Assembly: GCA_963839995.1 (NCBI GenBank)
Contig: CAWIXH010000003.1
Location: 62,001 to 126,000 of the forward strand
Direction of reading: 5' to 3'
DNA from: CAWIUB01 sp963839995
Lineage (GTDB): Bacteria; Actinomycetota; Actinomycetes; Mycobacteriales; Jatrophihabitantaceae
Length of the DNA stretch: 64,000 bases
Shown: piece after piece, positions 45,109-53,700 of the stretch
Numbering within the stretch: the first letter of the stretch is position 1
Layout of the letters: the number at the start of each line of letters is the position of its first letter
The notes under the pieces: model-generated
What the model saw: the letters and a program-made list of their open reading frames with translations, nothing else
What the model was told of the DNA's origin: nothing
Databases searched by the model: none
Translations under genes and position numbers: made by a program

Positions 45109-45852
45109 TCAGCTGATGCGTACGCGAAGCCGGCGGAACCCGCGTCCCTTGTTCTCCATCTTGACGACATCGATGCGGCCGATCAGTGCCGTGGACGCGA
45201 CGTGGGTGCCGCCGTCGGCCTGGGTGTCCAGCCCGACGATGTCGACGATGCGGACGACCTCGATGTCGGGCGGCAACAGGTTGGTGGCCGTCCGGATGAT
45301 GTCGGGAATCGCGAACGCCTCCTGACGCGGCATCGTGGTGACCTCGATGCGCCGATCCACGCCGATTTCGGCATTGCAGGCGGCGGCGACACGGTCCTTG
45401 AAGTCGGGCGGCACCTCGGCGAGATCGAAGTCCATCCGTGCGGTGAACGGCTCCATGTTGCCGCCGGTGACCAGCGCACCAAAGTCCCGGAACACCACGC
45501 CGGTGAGTACGTGTAGCCCGGAGTGGGTGCGCATCAGCGCGGTGCGCCGCTCGTCGTCCAGCGCGCCGCGCACCGTCGTGCCGGCCGGCGGCACCGGATC
45601 CTCCTCGGCGGGCACCAGGTAGAGGTCGTCGCCCTTGCGAACTCCGACGATCCGGGTGCGTACGCCGCCCCACAGCAGCACCCCTTCGTCCGGCGGTTGG
45701 CCGCCGCCGCCAGGGTAGAACGCGGATCGGTCCAGCACGATGCCCCGCTCCTCGTCGATGGCGAGGACCGTGGCCTCCCATTCCCGGACGCTCGCGTCCG
45801 TCAGCTCGAGGCGGCGGGTGTGCCCGTGCCGGGCGTCGCCCGCGCCGGTCAT
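45109..45852 (-). CDS. Alanyl-tRNA editing protein AlaX
   Basis: This 247-aa free-standing editing domain hydrolyses Ser-tRNA(Ala) or Gly-tRNA(Ala). It has an N-terminal glycine-rich strand (AFYPGGGGQPPDEG, 45–58) and the first zinc motif HSGLH (H110, H114). The second zinc motif, normally CxxxH, is D213-G-G-T-H217 here, so the cysteine ligand is replaced by aspartate. The ATG at 45852 overlaps a stranded copy of the ychF 3' end (ATGA), showing that it was once directly downstream of ychF. Confidence 0.9.
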   Translation of the reverse strand: MTGAGDARHGHTRRLELTDASVREWEATVLAIDEERGIVLDRSAFYPGGGGQPPDEGVLLWGGVRTRIVGVRKGDDLYLVPAEEDPVPPAGTTVRGALDDERRTALMRTHSGLHVLTGVVFRDFGALVTGGNMEPFTARMDFDLAEVPPDFKDRVAAACNAEIGVDRRIEVTTMPRQEAFAIPDIIRTATNLLPPDIEVVRIVDIVGLDTQADGGTHVASTALIGRIDVVKMENKGRGFRRLRVRIS

Positions 45853-45859
45853 ACGTTGA

Positions 45860-45875
45860 AGCGGAACTCGACGAC
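45860..45875. repeat. Attachment site, left (adjacent to alaX)
   Basis: The 16-bp sequence AGCGGAACTCGACGAC is identical to 54839–54854. On the minus strand it continues as the codons for FNV and a TGA that overlaps the alaX ATG. This is the original end of ychF, stranded here by the insertion. Confidence 0.92.
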
Positions 45876-45894
45876 ATTGCGAACGATAAAACGT

Positions 45895-47290
45895 ATGACC
45901 ACCAAGACCGCGCGCCGCTCACACAACACAGCATCCACCCGGTGCGCCTGTACCTGCGGATCAGTCTCGACGCGAACGGCGACCAGGCGCGATCACCCGG
46001 CAGCGCGAGGACTGCGTGAAGATCGCTGCCGCCCGCGGCTGGACGATCGTAGGCGAATTCGTCGACAACTCGATCAGCGCGAGTGACAAGCGCAAGGACC
46101 GGCCCGCGTCGACCAGCTCGTGAAGGCGTTCGAGGCGGGCGAGTTCGAGGCGCTGATCTGCTGGGATCTGGACCGGCTCAGCCGTCAGCCCGGCAGCTCG
46201 AAGACTGGATCGACGCCGCCGAAGATCGCGGGCTCGTGATCGTCACCGCGAACGGCGAGGCCGACCTGTCGACGGATAACGGGCGACTGTTCGCCAGGAT
46301 CAAGCTGGCCGTCGCCAAGAGCGAGGTCGAGCGCAAGTCCGCACGGCAGACCCGGGCACTCGCGCAGCGGGCCGAGCAGGGCCGGCCCCGCTCGGTGTGC
46401 GGCTCACCGGGTACGACGTCAAGGGGAACCTGGTTCCCGACGAGGCGGCGATCGTCCGCGCGATCTTCGAGCGTTTCGCCGCGGGTGACTCGCTGCGCGG
46501 GATCACCGTCTGGCTGACCGGGCAGGGCGTCGTCACGCGGCACGGCGGCCGGTGGAATCCCAGCTCGGTGCGGTCGATCCTGCTCAACCCGAGATACGCC
46601 GGCCGCGCCGTCTACTGCGGCCAGACGAACGGGCACACCGGCAGGTGGACGCCGATCGTCGACGAGTCCACGTTCGAGATCGTCCGCGAGACGCTGGGCG
46701 ACAAGCGGCGCCGCAGCCAGGTGGGCACCGACCGGAAGTACCTCGGCTCGTCGCTGTACCTGTGCGGGATCTGCGACCGGCCGGTGAGGTCGCATTCGGG
46801 CGGCCGGTACCGCTGCCCTGCGGGCGGTCACGTGATCCGCGTGACCGCGGGTGTCGACGACTACGTGCTGCGGCACATTCGCGCCCGGCTGGCCGCCCGG
46901 ACCTGGCCGACGTGCTCGCTGTCAGCGACGATGCCGCGACCAGGAAGGCCGCCGACGAGATCAAGCGGCTGCGCGCCCGGCTGGTGAGGATCGAGGCCGA
47001 CTACGACGCCGGCCTGATCGACGGGCGGCGCTACAAGATCAGCACCGGGAAGGTGCGCGTCGAGCTGGCGGGCGCCGAGGGGCGTGGGCCCGTCTCGCAC
47101 CGAACACGGGCGCGGCGTCGATCGTCAACGCGCCGGACCCGGTGGCCGCGTTCGATGCCGCCCCGCTCGGGACGCAGCGTGCCGTCGTCGAGTTCTTCGC
47201 CGTCTGCGGCTCGACCACGCTGAGCGCGGGCACAAGTTCGATCTCGCGCGGCCGGCGGTGACGATCACCCCGAAGGACGGCCCGTCATGA
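45895..47290 (+). pseudogene. Large serine recombinase (integrase), heavily frameshifted
   Basis: Reading in successive frames gives a large serine recombinase: LYLRISLDANGDQA, ITRQREDCVKIAAARGWTIV, then WDLDRLSR (resolvase domain), LTGYDVKGNLVPDEAAIVRA, WNPSSVRSILLNPRYAGRAV (recombinase domain), YLCGICDRPVRSHSGGRY (zinc ribbon), and a C-terminal coiled coil around AADEIKRLRARLVRIEADYD. About eight one-base breaks are needed, so it should be inactive as read. The position next to the left att site is typical of serine-integrase phages. Confidence 0.88.
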
Positions 47291-47637
47291 TCCCCGAGCG
47301 CGTCGAGTTCGTGTGCACCGACAGGCGCCGGCACGCCCCGCGGCGAGTGGGTGAGGTAGCCGTCGACGCGGACGGCGGGGTGAGCCTCGCCGCGAAGTGG
47401 CTGCAGGACTTCCGTTACGTCGACGAGGACGGGGTGCACCGCGGCGGGCGGGCGTGCACCGAGCACGACGTCACCGCCGCGTCGACAACCTCGTCGGGGA
47501 CGTTCGTGTTCAGGTGCCCGACGTGCCGGCGTGACGTGCGGCTGACGGCAGCCCGGATGACGGCGCTGACCGCGGCGCTGGCACCTCTCCGACACGTCGG
47601 CGCGTCCCCGGTCGATATCTCGACGCTACCCGGCTGA
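47287..47637 (+). CDS. Hypothetical phage protein with a zinc-binding pair
   Basis: This 116-aa protein (MIPERVEFVCTDRRRHAPRR) ends in a CPTCRRDV motif, suggesting a small zinc ribbon; another Cys pair (FVCTD, RACTEHD) may complete the site. It overlaps the end of the integrase gene by four bases (ATGA). It is intact in one frame. Family not recognised. Confidence 0.65.
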   Translation: MIPERVEFVCTDRRRHAPRRVGEVAVDADGGVSLAAKWLQDFRYVDEDGVHRGGRACTEHDVTAASTTSSGTFVFRCPTCRRDVRLTAARMTALTAALAPLRHVGASPVDISTLPG

Positions 47638-47731
47638 CTTTGCGGTATCGGCTAGCCGGCGTGCCTTCAAGACGCCGGGCAGGCTCGCCCACAACGGTGA
47701 GCGAACTCCGCACGCCCCAGGAGTCCGCCCC

Positions 47732-47929
47732 GTGTCCCCGTCGCCCGTCTTGGTCGCTACCGCCAACCTCGCCAGAGCGCACCGGCTGGAACCCGAGAGA
47801 GTCCCCGAACGCGAGCGCGAGCTGGCCGTCGCCAAGATCACCGCCTACATCGAGGCCCAGATCGCCAAGTGGCCGCCGCTCACCCAAGAGCAGCGCGACC
47901 AGCTCGCCGCCCTGCTGCGTGCGTCGTGA
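47732..47929 (+). CDS. Small helical phage protein
   Basis: This 65-aa protein (GTG start, MSPSPVLVATANLARAHRLE) is mostly helical and ends ITAYIEAQIAKWPPLTQEQR then DQLAALLRAS. Proteins of this type occur in actinobacterial prophages and integrative elements. Its stop overlaps the start of the next gene (GTGA), beginning a chain of coupled genes. Function unknown. Confidence 0.65.
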   Translation: MSPSPVLVATANLARAHRLEPERVPERERELAVAKITAYIEAQIAKWPPLTQEQRDQLAALLRAS

Positions 47930-48801
47930 GCCCAGACCATCCGCCGGGCAAGCAACAGCGCCCCCGGCTGACAACCGAGAGCGCTGAAGACAGAACCGAC
48001 CACGACGACGGCAAGCCGATCGTACGTCAATCCGCCGACAATCCCCGGCACCGGCTGGCGCGAGCGACCGGACAGCACTCATCCAGATCGTCCGGCGCAG
48101 GGCGAGGCTGGCCAAGACCGAGACCATCGAGCGCGAGAAAATCTTGCGGGTCGAGATCGAGGAACAGCTCACGGCCGAGTTCCGCCTCCGCACGAAGTGC
48201 GGGCCGAGCTAGTCCCGATGGCCGAGGAAGCGCTCCGCAAGGTCAACGAGGAGATCCGCCAGCAGGCTCGGCTGATGGGCTACGACGATCGGCACGTCCC
48301 GCAGGCGCAGTTGCCCTACTACTCGCGGGCCGACGCGCGCACCGATGCGGCCAAGGCGGAGGCCCGCAAGCTCGCCGACACCAGGCTCGCCGCGCTCCGG
48401 GCTGGCGCGAACAAGGGCATCGAGCAGCGCGCGCTGGCCTCGAGGAATCACTCATCGTCGGCGGCCTGGAAAGCGACGAGGCCAAGACGCTGGTCGAGAC
48501 GCTGCCGTCCGCCGAGGCGCTGATGCCGCCGCTGAGCCTCCGGGAGCTCGGCATCGGCACGTGGCAGCCGTCCCGCGACGCCGCGAAAGAGCTGCTAGCT
48601 CTCCCCACTGGGGCGGACAGGCGGCGCACGCTGATCCTGCGGGCGATCACACAGGCCCCCGAAGCGTCCGACCGCAAGATCGCGGCGCTCACCGGCTTCG
48701 ACCACAAGACGGTCGCGAAGTACCGCGCCGAACAAACCCCCGCCATCACCGGGGAATCGGCACGCGAGGCCGGGCAAATCACCGAGGGCGGTGCTCCGTG
48801 A
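47926..48801 (+). pseudogene. Element protein with a C-terminal helix-turn-helix, frameshifted
   Basis: From GTG 47926 the protein reads SPDHPPGKQQRPRLTTESAE, jumps frame to QIVRRRARLAKTETIEREK, then to AELVPMAEEALRKVNEEIRQ and LGYDD-type sequence, and finally to LEESLIVGGLESDEAKTLVE. It ends DRKIAALTGFDHKTVAKYRA, a clear helix-turn-helix. At least three one-base breaks are required. The N-terminal half is charged and coiled-coil-like. A replication or regulatory role is possible but not shown. Confidence 0.65.
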
Positions 48802-48949
48802 CGGCGCCGGCCTGGTGCAGCAATCTGCATTGCCACCGCAGGGCCCGGTGTTGACCCGCGACGGGTGGCGGTGCAAACGCTGCGCGTACCGGATGCCGCC
48901 GTACCGCCGCCGGCTGCCGAAGATGCCGGCGAAGCGAGTCGGGCGGTGA
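48798..48949 (+). pseudogene. Small zinc-ribbon protein, one frameshift
   Basis: GTG 48798 overlaps the preceding stop (GTGA). The frame gives TAPAWCSNLHCHRRA, then a one-base break leads to VLTRDGWRCKRCAYRMPPYR, with two cysteine pairs (C...C and CxxC) making a small zinc ribbon. It ends at 48949, overlapping the next start (GTGA). Confidence 0.6.
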
Positions 48950-49290
48950 CGCGCCGGGCGACGTGGCAGGCAGCCGTGCGCGCAACGGTGTTCCCTGTCG
49001 GGATGCGGCCGGTGAAGGCGACGCTGCTGTCGCTGCCGATGAGCCCGGACGGGCAGATCGCCGAGTGGCAGGACGACCTGATCGGATCGACCGGCGTTCT
49101 CAGGCAGACGCTTGCCCGGCATCTTGCGCGAGCCGTCAGCGCTGGTTGGCTCGTCCAAGTAGTCCGGGGCGGGCATGGCCGGCGAGGGGTCTACCGCGCG
49201 GCTGTCCCTTCGGGAAGTTCTGACTCATTAATGGCACACAACTCGGAAGTTGTCACTCACCGGCTCAATCACAACTCGGCGAAGTTGTGA
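48946..49290 (+). CDS. Winged-helix DNA-binding protein
   Basis: From GTG 48946 (overlapping the previous stop) the protein has 114 aa. The central part QWQDDLIGS-like IAEWQDDLIGSTGVLRQTLA and RHLARAVSAGWLVQVVRGGH, then GRRGVYRA, is a winged helix-turn-helix with the wing hairpin. The tail repeats the DNA-level palindromes of this region and reads NSEVVTHRLNHNSAKL. It could be the replication initiator or repressor of the element, binding the palindromes in its own 3' end. A longer frame from 48865 is less likely. Confidence 0.65.
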   Translation: MTRRATWQAAVRATVFPVGMRPVKATLLSLPMSPDGQIAEWQDDLIGSTGVLRQTLARHLARAVSAGWLVQVVRGGHGRRGVYRAAVPSGSSDSLMAHNSEVVTHRLNHNSAKL

Positions 49291-49310
49291 CTCACGTGGT
49301 GAGTCATTCA
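49215..49310 (+). promoter_or_regulatory. Cluster of palindromes at the end of the winged-helix gene
   Basis: Three inverted repeats follow each other: ACAACTCGGAAGTTGT, CACAACTCGGCGAAGTTGTG, and TGACTCACGTGGTGAGTCA. The last is followed by an A/T-rich run (ATTCAATAAAAG). They could be binding sites for the encoded protein, an origin-like site, or, for the last one, a terminator. Confidence 0.55.
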
Positions 49311-49709
49311 ATAAAAGATAGAGCGAGCGCAAGCGAGCACGTGGCTCTAGACAGAACACGCGAACGGCGAGACGACCACGGCGAGACTCGCGTCACGGCC
49401 AAAGACGAAAGGCAAGAGCGCGCCGACGAGAAGTCACGCGGGACCCGTCTGCCGCTGTCGCGTCACCTGACGGGCGGCAAGAGCACGCACCTATTCCAGC
49501 TCAGTCGGCTACCGCTGGCGACTACAGACCGCGCGCGCGAGCACCGCGGCCATTCTCGCGCTTCGGAGGCGGGTCATGATCATCTGCAGATTTCGGCGCC
49601 GACTCTCAACTAGGCAAAGGCAAATCTCCCAGACTCGGAGATTTGCTTCCTGCAGATTTCGGCGCGCGCCGTCACTGATTCGCGCGCCGAGCCGCCCGTC
49701 CCGCCGCCG
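49291..49709. other. Non-coding stretch inside the element
   Basis: About 420 bases without a convincing gene. It is AT-richer at its start and contains the 10-bp hairpin and flanking direct repeats at 49584–49665. Such a segment would suit an origin or packaging/regulatory region. Confidence 0.5.
49584..49665. repeat. Direct repeats flanking a perfect hairpin
   Basis: CTGCAGATTTCGGCGC occurs at 49584–49599 and again at 49650–49665. Between them GCAAATCTCC (49620) and GGAGATTTGC (49637) form a perfect 10-bp hairpin with a 7-base loop. The layout resembles iteron-plus-hairpin origins or a terminator. Confidence 0.65.
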
Positions 49710-49883
49710 GTGAGCACCTCCGGTCACTGGATCCGCAAGTGCATCACGACGGCCGGCTACAGCGCCGCGTGCTCGCCGTGCAGGTGGGGTACCACGCGCC
49801 GATCGCGTGAGCAGCGTGACGCCGACGTCGACAAGCACATCGCCGACACCGTGCCGGCGACCCAACAGGAAGGATCACCATGA
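49710..49883 (+). CDS. Small cysteine-containing phage protein
   Basis: GTG 49710 opens a 57-aa frame, STSGHWIRKCITTAGYSAAC then SPCRWGTTRRSREQRDADVD, with three cysteines and a helical C-terminus. Its TGA overlaps the next ATG (ATGA). Proteins of this look are common small genes in actinobacterial phages. Function unknown. Confidence 0.5.
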   Translation: MSTSGHWIRKCITTAGYSAACSPCRWGTTRRSREQRDADVDKHIADTVPATQQEGSP

Positions 49884-50098
49884 CCACTGACCCGAGCACG
49901 ACCGAACTGATCTGGATCGACCGCGACTTCGACGACCTGCATGGGCTGATCGGGAAGGACAACGGGCACGACGTGAGCCTCGCCTATCCCGACTGCATCG
50001 GCCCGGCCTCGGTGTTCTCCGGCGTCGGCGCACTGACGCGTCGTCACGTCGGCCACTACCCGGACTGCCCTCGCGTGCATCCTATCCTGCGCTTGTGA
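49880..50098 (+). CDS. Small hypothetical phage protein
   Basis: The 72-aa protein MTTDPSTTELIWIDRDFDDL has a good AGGAAGG site upstream and overlaps the previous stop by four bases. It has two His/Cys-rich patches (YPDCIG, HVGHYPDCPRVH) that could bind metal. Family not recognised. Confidence 0.55.
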   Translation: MTTDPSTTELIWIDRDFDDLHGLIGKDNGHDVSLAYPDCIGPASVFSGVGALTRRHVGHYPDCPRVHPILRL

Positions 50099-50125
50099 AC
50101 CCCGACGACCCGGCACAGTGAGCGC

Positions 50126-50319
50126 ATGACCACCACCACCGACGCACGACACGCCGCACTCGTCGACGCCGGCTGGACGTCCAGAGCCACGGCTATCTCG
50201 TGCCGCCTGCCTCTTGACCCGATCGCCGCACCCACTCGCTCGCTGCTGCGTGGGAGCCACACCGCACCCGTGTCGACGAGGACATCGCCCGCGCACTCGG
50301 CGACAGTGACCGGCAGTGA
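50126..50319 (+). pseudogene. Small hypothetical gene, frameshift plus in-frame TGA
   Basis: MTTTTDARHAALVDAGWTSR is followed after a one-base break by HGYLVPPAS, a TGA, then PDRRTHSLAAAWEPHRTRVD and EDIARALGDSDRQ. The TGA would be CGA or TGG in the intact gene. Family not recognised. Confidence 0.5.
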
Positions 50320-50437
50320 CCACCACCCGGGGGCCAGGTCGATCCGGTGTCGCGCAAACCTCCCAGACCGCCTTGCCGTGGCAGCTCACTCGCCCACGAA
50401 TTTCCAAGACCCGCTAGGCTGAGAAATCTCACAGACA

Positions 50438-50753
50438 GTGATCGGCGCCCGAACGTGCCGGAAGTGCGACTCGAGCTGGCTGGGCGTGAGAGTGCGGGAC
50501 GCCGGCGTCCTACTGCTCGACGGATTGCCGGCGCGCGACCGAGTACGAGCTACGGCGTGCGCAGGCGGCGGTCGAGGCGGCGGAGAAGAACATCCGCCGA
50601 CATCGCGAGCATTTGGCGATCGAGCCGCACTACGGGCTGGACTGCTGCGCGAGACATCGTAGGGCCGCGCATCTGGAGTGACTGGAGGGTGAGCGGCTGC
50701 GTTTGGAAGCGCGGATGGCCGCGCTGCTCGACGACGAGGAGCGCGAGTCGTGA
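50438..50753 (+). pseudogene. Coiled-coil protein remnant with zinc-type cysteines and in-frame TGA
   Basis: A start frame gives CRKCDSSWLG, and a later frame gives a long helix ATEYELRRAQAAVEAAEKNI followed by RRHREHLAIEPHYGLDCCAR. That helix contains a TGA at 50679 before LEGERLRLEARMAALLDDEE. The stop overlaps the next GTG (GTGA). A frameshift and a nonsense codon make it inactive as read. Confidence 0.5.
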
Positions 50754-51216
50754 GTGACTTCGAGGACCGCGAAGCGGCGTACGTGAACCGTTCCGGCACG
50801 CCGGATGGCCGCCCGTGCGACTACCGTTCCCGTTCGATGTCGGTTCGGCGTGCTCGGCGTACGATGCGCATTACTGCCAGCCGCGGGCGGACCGGGTGGA
50901 GGCGTTCCTGGCTATGCCGGTGGAGCACCAGCAGGCCTACTATCCGTTCATATTCGACCCGTTCGATCTCGACAGTCCGCAGCTCGTCGAGACTGTTCCC
51001 GAGTCGGCGCCGATCCCTGGGAGACCTCGTAGCGATCCTGAAGCTCCAGCGGACCCGGATGACGTCGACCGGGACCAGCTCGCTGAGTATTTCCGCCGCC
51101 TCGACGGCGTGAACCCGCTACTGCTCGCAGCGGTCGCCCAGATGATGGAGCTCTGGTCCAAGGCGATGCTCGACGTGCGGGCGCGCCCGAACGCGATCGA
51201 CACGATGACGCGATGA
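50750..51216 (+). pseudogene. Hypothetical phage protein, one frameshift
   Basis: MSDFEDREAAYVNRSGTPDG continues after a one-base break near 50815 as LPFPFDVGSACSAYDAHYCQ, then RVEAFLAMPVEHQQAYYPFI and FRRLDGVNPLLLAAVAQMME. The second segment is protein-like throughout and ends at 51216. It is in the position of a small structural or packaging gene upstream of the capsid, but the family was not recognised. Confidence 0.5.
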
Positions 51217-51311
51217 ATGGCCGGCAAGTAGCGCTCGTGTTCGCCGGGAACAAGATGTCGATGGTGGACCGTAAGAACATGCGCCTGCCTGATCAGGACG
51301 CCGCCGAGTAG
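51213..51311 (+). CDS. Small peptide gene (32 aa)
   Basis: ATG 51213 overlaps the TGA of the preceding gene (ATGA) and opens a 32-codon frame, MNGRQVALVFAGNKMSMVDR. Coupling is the main support. No function can be assigned. Confidence 0.4.
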   Translation: MNGRQVALVFAGNKMSMVDRKNMRLPDQDAAE

Positions 51312-51459
51312 TAGTCTGGGCGCTGTCTGGGCAGCAAATCGGCGTCCCAGCGCACGTAGCCTCGCGGCTCGCAGCCAATCGGCGCGGCAGAGGCCAGTTT
51401 GCACAGGCACCTCCGAGACGCGTTGTCTTATCCCCACGCGCGCCCCGGAGCTCCTCGCA

Positions 51460-51720
51460 ATGACCAGTTACCGTGCCACTACTGAAGAGTTGTAATCGTC
51501 CTACCGTTCAGAGATCCAGACCGCCCTGCGTGACGCCGACTACGCGACCCTTGAGGCGCGGCGCCAGCAACTAACCGCATTCGACCGGCCGACGACCAGG
51601 CAGAGAATCGAGATGGACGTCGTCCAGCAACGCATCGCCGGCGTCCGGCTCAATCAGCATGCGATCGCCCGCGCCCAAGCCGGCGACTACTCCGGCATGG
51701 AGGGGCCGGGTGTCCCGTAG
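51460..51720 (+). pseudogene. Helical phage protein with an in-frame TAA
   Basis: MTSYRATTEEL is followed by TAA (codon 12) and then an open, same-frame continuation: SSYRSEIQTALRDADYATLE, ARRQQLTAFDRPTTRQRIEM. The TAA could derive from CAA (Gln) by one transition. It lies directly upstream of the capsid gene, the position of head-tail or scaffold-like genes. Family unknown. Confidence 0.6.
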
Positions 51721-51799
51721 CCGCTCTCGCCGCCGAACACGCCGCCGTCGCCGGGCTTACCGCCGGCGTCGCATGGCGACTGGTCGACGCCGAACACGG

Positions 51800-52960
51800 A
51801 CCCCCGCGTATCCGCGTACCGCACCGCCGGCATGAACGCGATCCAGGCCTACTCGGCCCGCCGGGTGCTGAACGCGGCCGCCGCGAACAGCCTGGACAAC
51901 GTGCTGCGCCGCGGCGACCGCAGGGCATGACCGCGTGATATCTCAGCGCGGTCGCCGATCAGGCCTACAGCAGCGCGTTCGGCAAGATATTGGCGGACCC
52001 TCAGCAGGGGCACCTGCGGTCTCCCCGCACGAGATGCGGGCGCTCCGCGAGATCGGCGCGATGCAGGACCAGCACCGCGCGATGAACGCCGCGTTGACAA
52101 CGAGCGCATCGGGCTTCCCGTTACCGTTGACCGTGGACGTTTCGATCGTCCAAACCGGGAGCGGAGCCTCGAATCCGATCCGCGATTTGGCCCAACTCCG
52201 GACGATTGGCACGCATAATTTGCAGTTCGTCACCGCCGACTCGATCGTCGCCTGCTACGTCGCCGAGAGTTGGAACCGAGCTACGCCAGCCCGACGCTGG
52301 CCGGCCCGACGATCCGCAGCCAGCAAGATCGTGCGTTCGTGCAGTTCTCGATCGAGGCGTCGCAGAACTGGGAAAGCCTCGCGCCGCACCTGGAGGCGCT
52401 GATCGCCGACGCTAGGAACACCACCGACGCCACAGCGTGACTCAGCGGCAACGGCACCAACGCGCCGTACGGCGTGTTCTGCGGCAACGCCACCTACAGC
52501 CTCCGCACCACGCAACGCGTGCTGACCGCGACGACAGCGACCCTCGCAGCCGCCGACTCCTGGTCATTGAAAGCCGGCATCCCCCCCGCTTCATCGCCTC
52601 CACGACCTGGGCCGCGGCGCCGGCCACCTGAAACCAACTCACCAGCTCGTCCCACAAGGCAGCACGACGCTGGCGCGTCAGTTCGACGAGGCCGGGCGCG
52701 CCGGCAACTATCTCGGCAGGCCGAAAGTCGAATGGTCCACGATGGACACCGGGTCGACGACCGGCAAGAAACTCGTCTTCGTCGGCGACTGGAAGACCGG
52801 CTACGCAGTCGTTGATCGCCTCGACCTTACCGCCGAACTTCTGCCCCATATGCTCGGAAGCAACCGTTTGCCGCTGGGTGTGCGTGTTTTGTACTGCTAC
52901 TGGAGATCGAGTGCCGCGGTGATCGCCGCCAACGCGCTGAGATATTTTGAGATCAACTAG
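51800..52960 (+). pseudogene. HK97-fold major capsid protein, frameshifted
   Basis: Successive frames read AIQAYSARRVLNAAAANSLD, then ARYLSAVADQAYSSAFGKIL (after a TGA at 51936), SPHEMRALREIGAMQDQHRA, SNPIRDLAQLRTIGTHNLQF, FVQFSIEASQNWESLAPHLE, and the intact end KKLVFVGDWKTGYAVVDRLD then ELLPHMLGSNRLPLGVRVLY. This is the capsid of phiRv1-like mycobacterial elements and related phages. Several one-base breaks and one nonsense codon make it defective. No protease or portal gene was recognised beside it. Confidence 0.85.
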
Positions 52961-53161
52961 GCCCGCTGATCGTCGGCGCGCCTGCCGCCCGAGCCATAAC
53001 CCTCCGCCCGGTCACGGCCGCCGGGGGCGCCGGCACGCGGCCCTCCCCGTCCCGAGCTTGGCGGCCCGCGGCGGGGAGAGCCGCCCAACATGAGACGCCC
53101 CGCGAGCCGGAGAGTGACCGCGCGAGACGTCTCTTCGAGTCGGCGCTGATAGCTTGTCGGC

Positions 53162-53471
53162 ATGGGCGAACCAGAAGGCGCGGCACAGCAAGGCCCTCAG
53201 ATCATCATTCTCCCCGAGCAATTGGGCGGGGTGTGAGCTAACTTCGCGGCCGTGAATCACAGCCCTACGAGTTCACTCTTGACTTCGTTCGCATGCACTA
53301 CAACCAGAATCCGCCTTCTGCTATTGTGATCGCCCGCGTGAACATGTCCCCGTTTTCGTCTCACAGCTGATCGAGGCGCTCTCCGAGAATTGGAAGAAGT
53401 ACGCTAATAAAGCGATGCCGCGGGAGGTGCGCAACGATCACGGCGACTCGGGTGAAGGCGCGAGTTCTTGA
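53162..53471 (+). pseudogene. DUF3467 family protein, in-frame TGA and frameshifts
   Basis: MGEPEGAAQQGPQIIILPEQ is followed by LGGV, TGA (codon 25), ANFAAVNHSPYEFTLDFVRM (after a one-base break), and ARVNMSP with FVSQLIEALSENWKKYANKA in later frames. The ANF...HSxYEFTLDF and RVNMSP motifs identify DUF3467, a small family found in phages and chromosomes with unknown function. It is defective as read. Confidence 0.75.
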
Positions 53472-53685
53472 CGAGGAGCGTCGGGACCACCTGTCGCTGC
53501 ACGTCTCGACCATGACGACGACAGGTTCTCCCGACGCGATCAGCTCGGCGACATGGGATGTCTACCGGCGTGCGATTCGCCGGAATCTCGGCGATGACGT
53601 GTACGAGCTCGCGGCCGAACGCCGGGCGTCCGCGCACAACGCCGTGACTTTCCCCGCACGGGCCGTGCTCGGCATCGACGACTAA
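53452..53685 (+). CDS. Small helical protein upstream of the RelE-like gene
   Basis: GTG 53452 gives 77 aa, MKARVLDEERRDHLSLHVST, then SATWDVYRRAIRRNLGDDVY and ELAAERRASAHNAVTFPARA. It is intact and sits 15 bases before the RelE-like gene, the usual place of the antitoxin. It does not show a clear ribbon-helix-helix or AbrB motif, so the antitoxin role is inferred from position only. Confidence 0.55.
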   Translation: MKARVLDEERRDHLSLHVSTMTTTGSPDAISSATWDVYRRAIRRNLGDDVYELAAERRASAHNAVTFPARAVLGIDD

Positions 53686-53700
53686 CGCGCTCTCGCGGAC

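Noticed and set aside
49291..49709. CRISPR array from the repeated CTGCAGATTTCGGCGC
   Set aside because: Only two copies with an internal hairpin and no regular spacers; no cas genes nearby.
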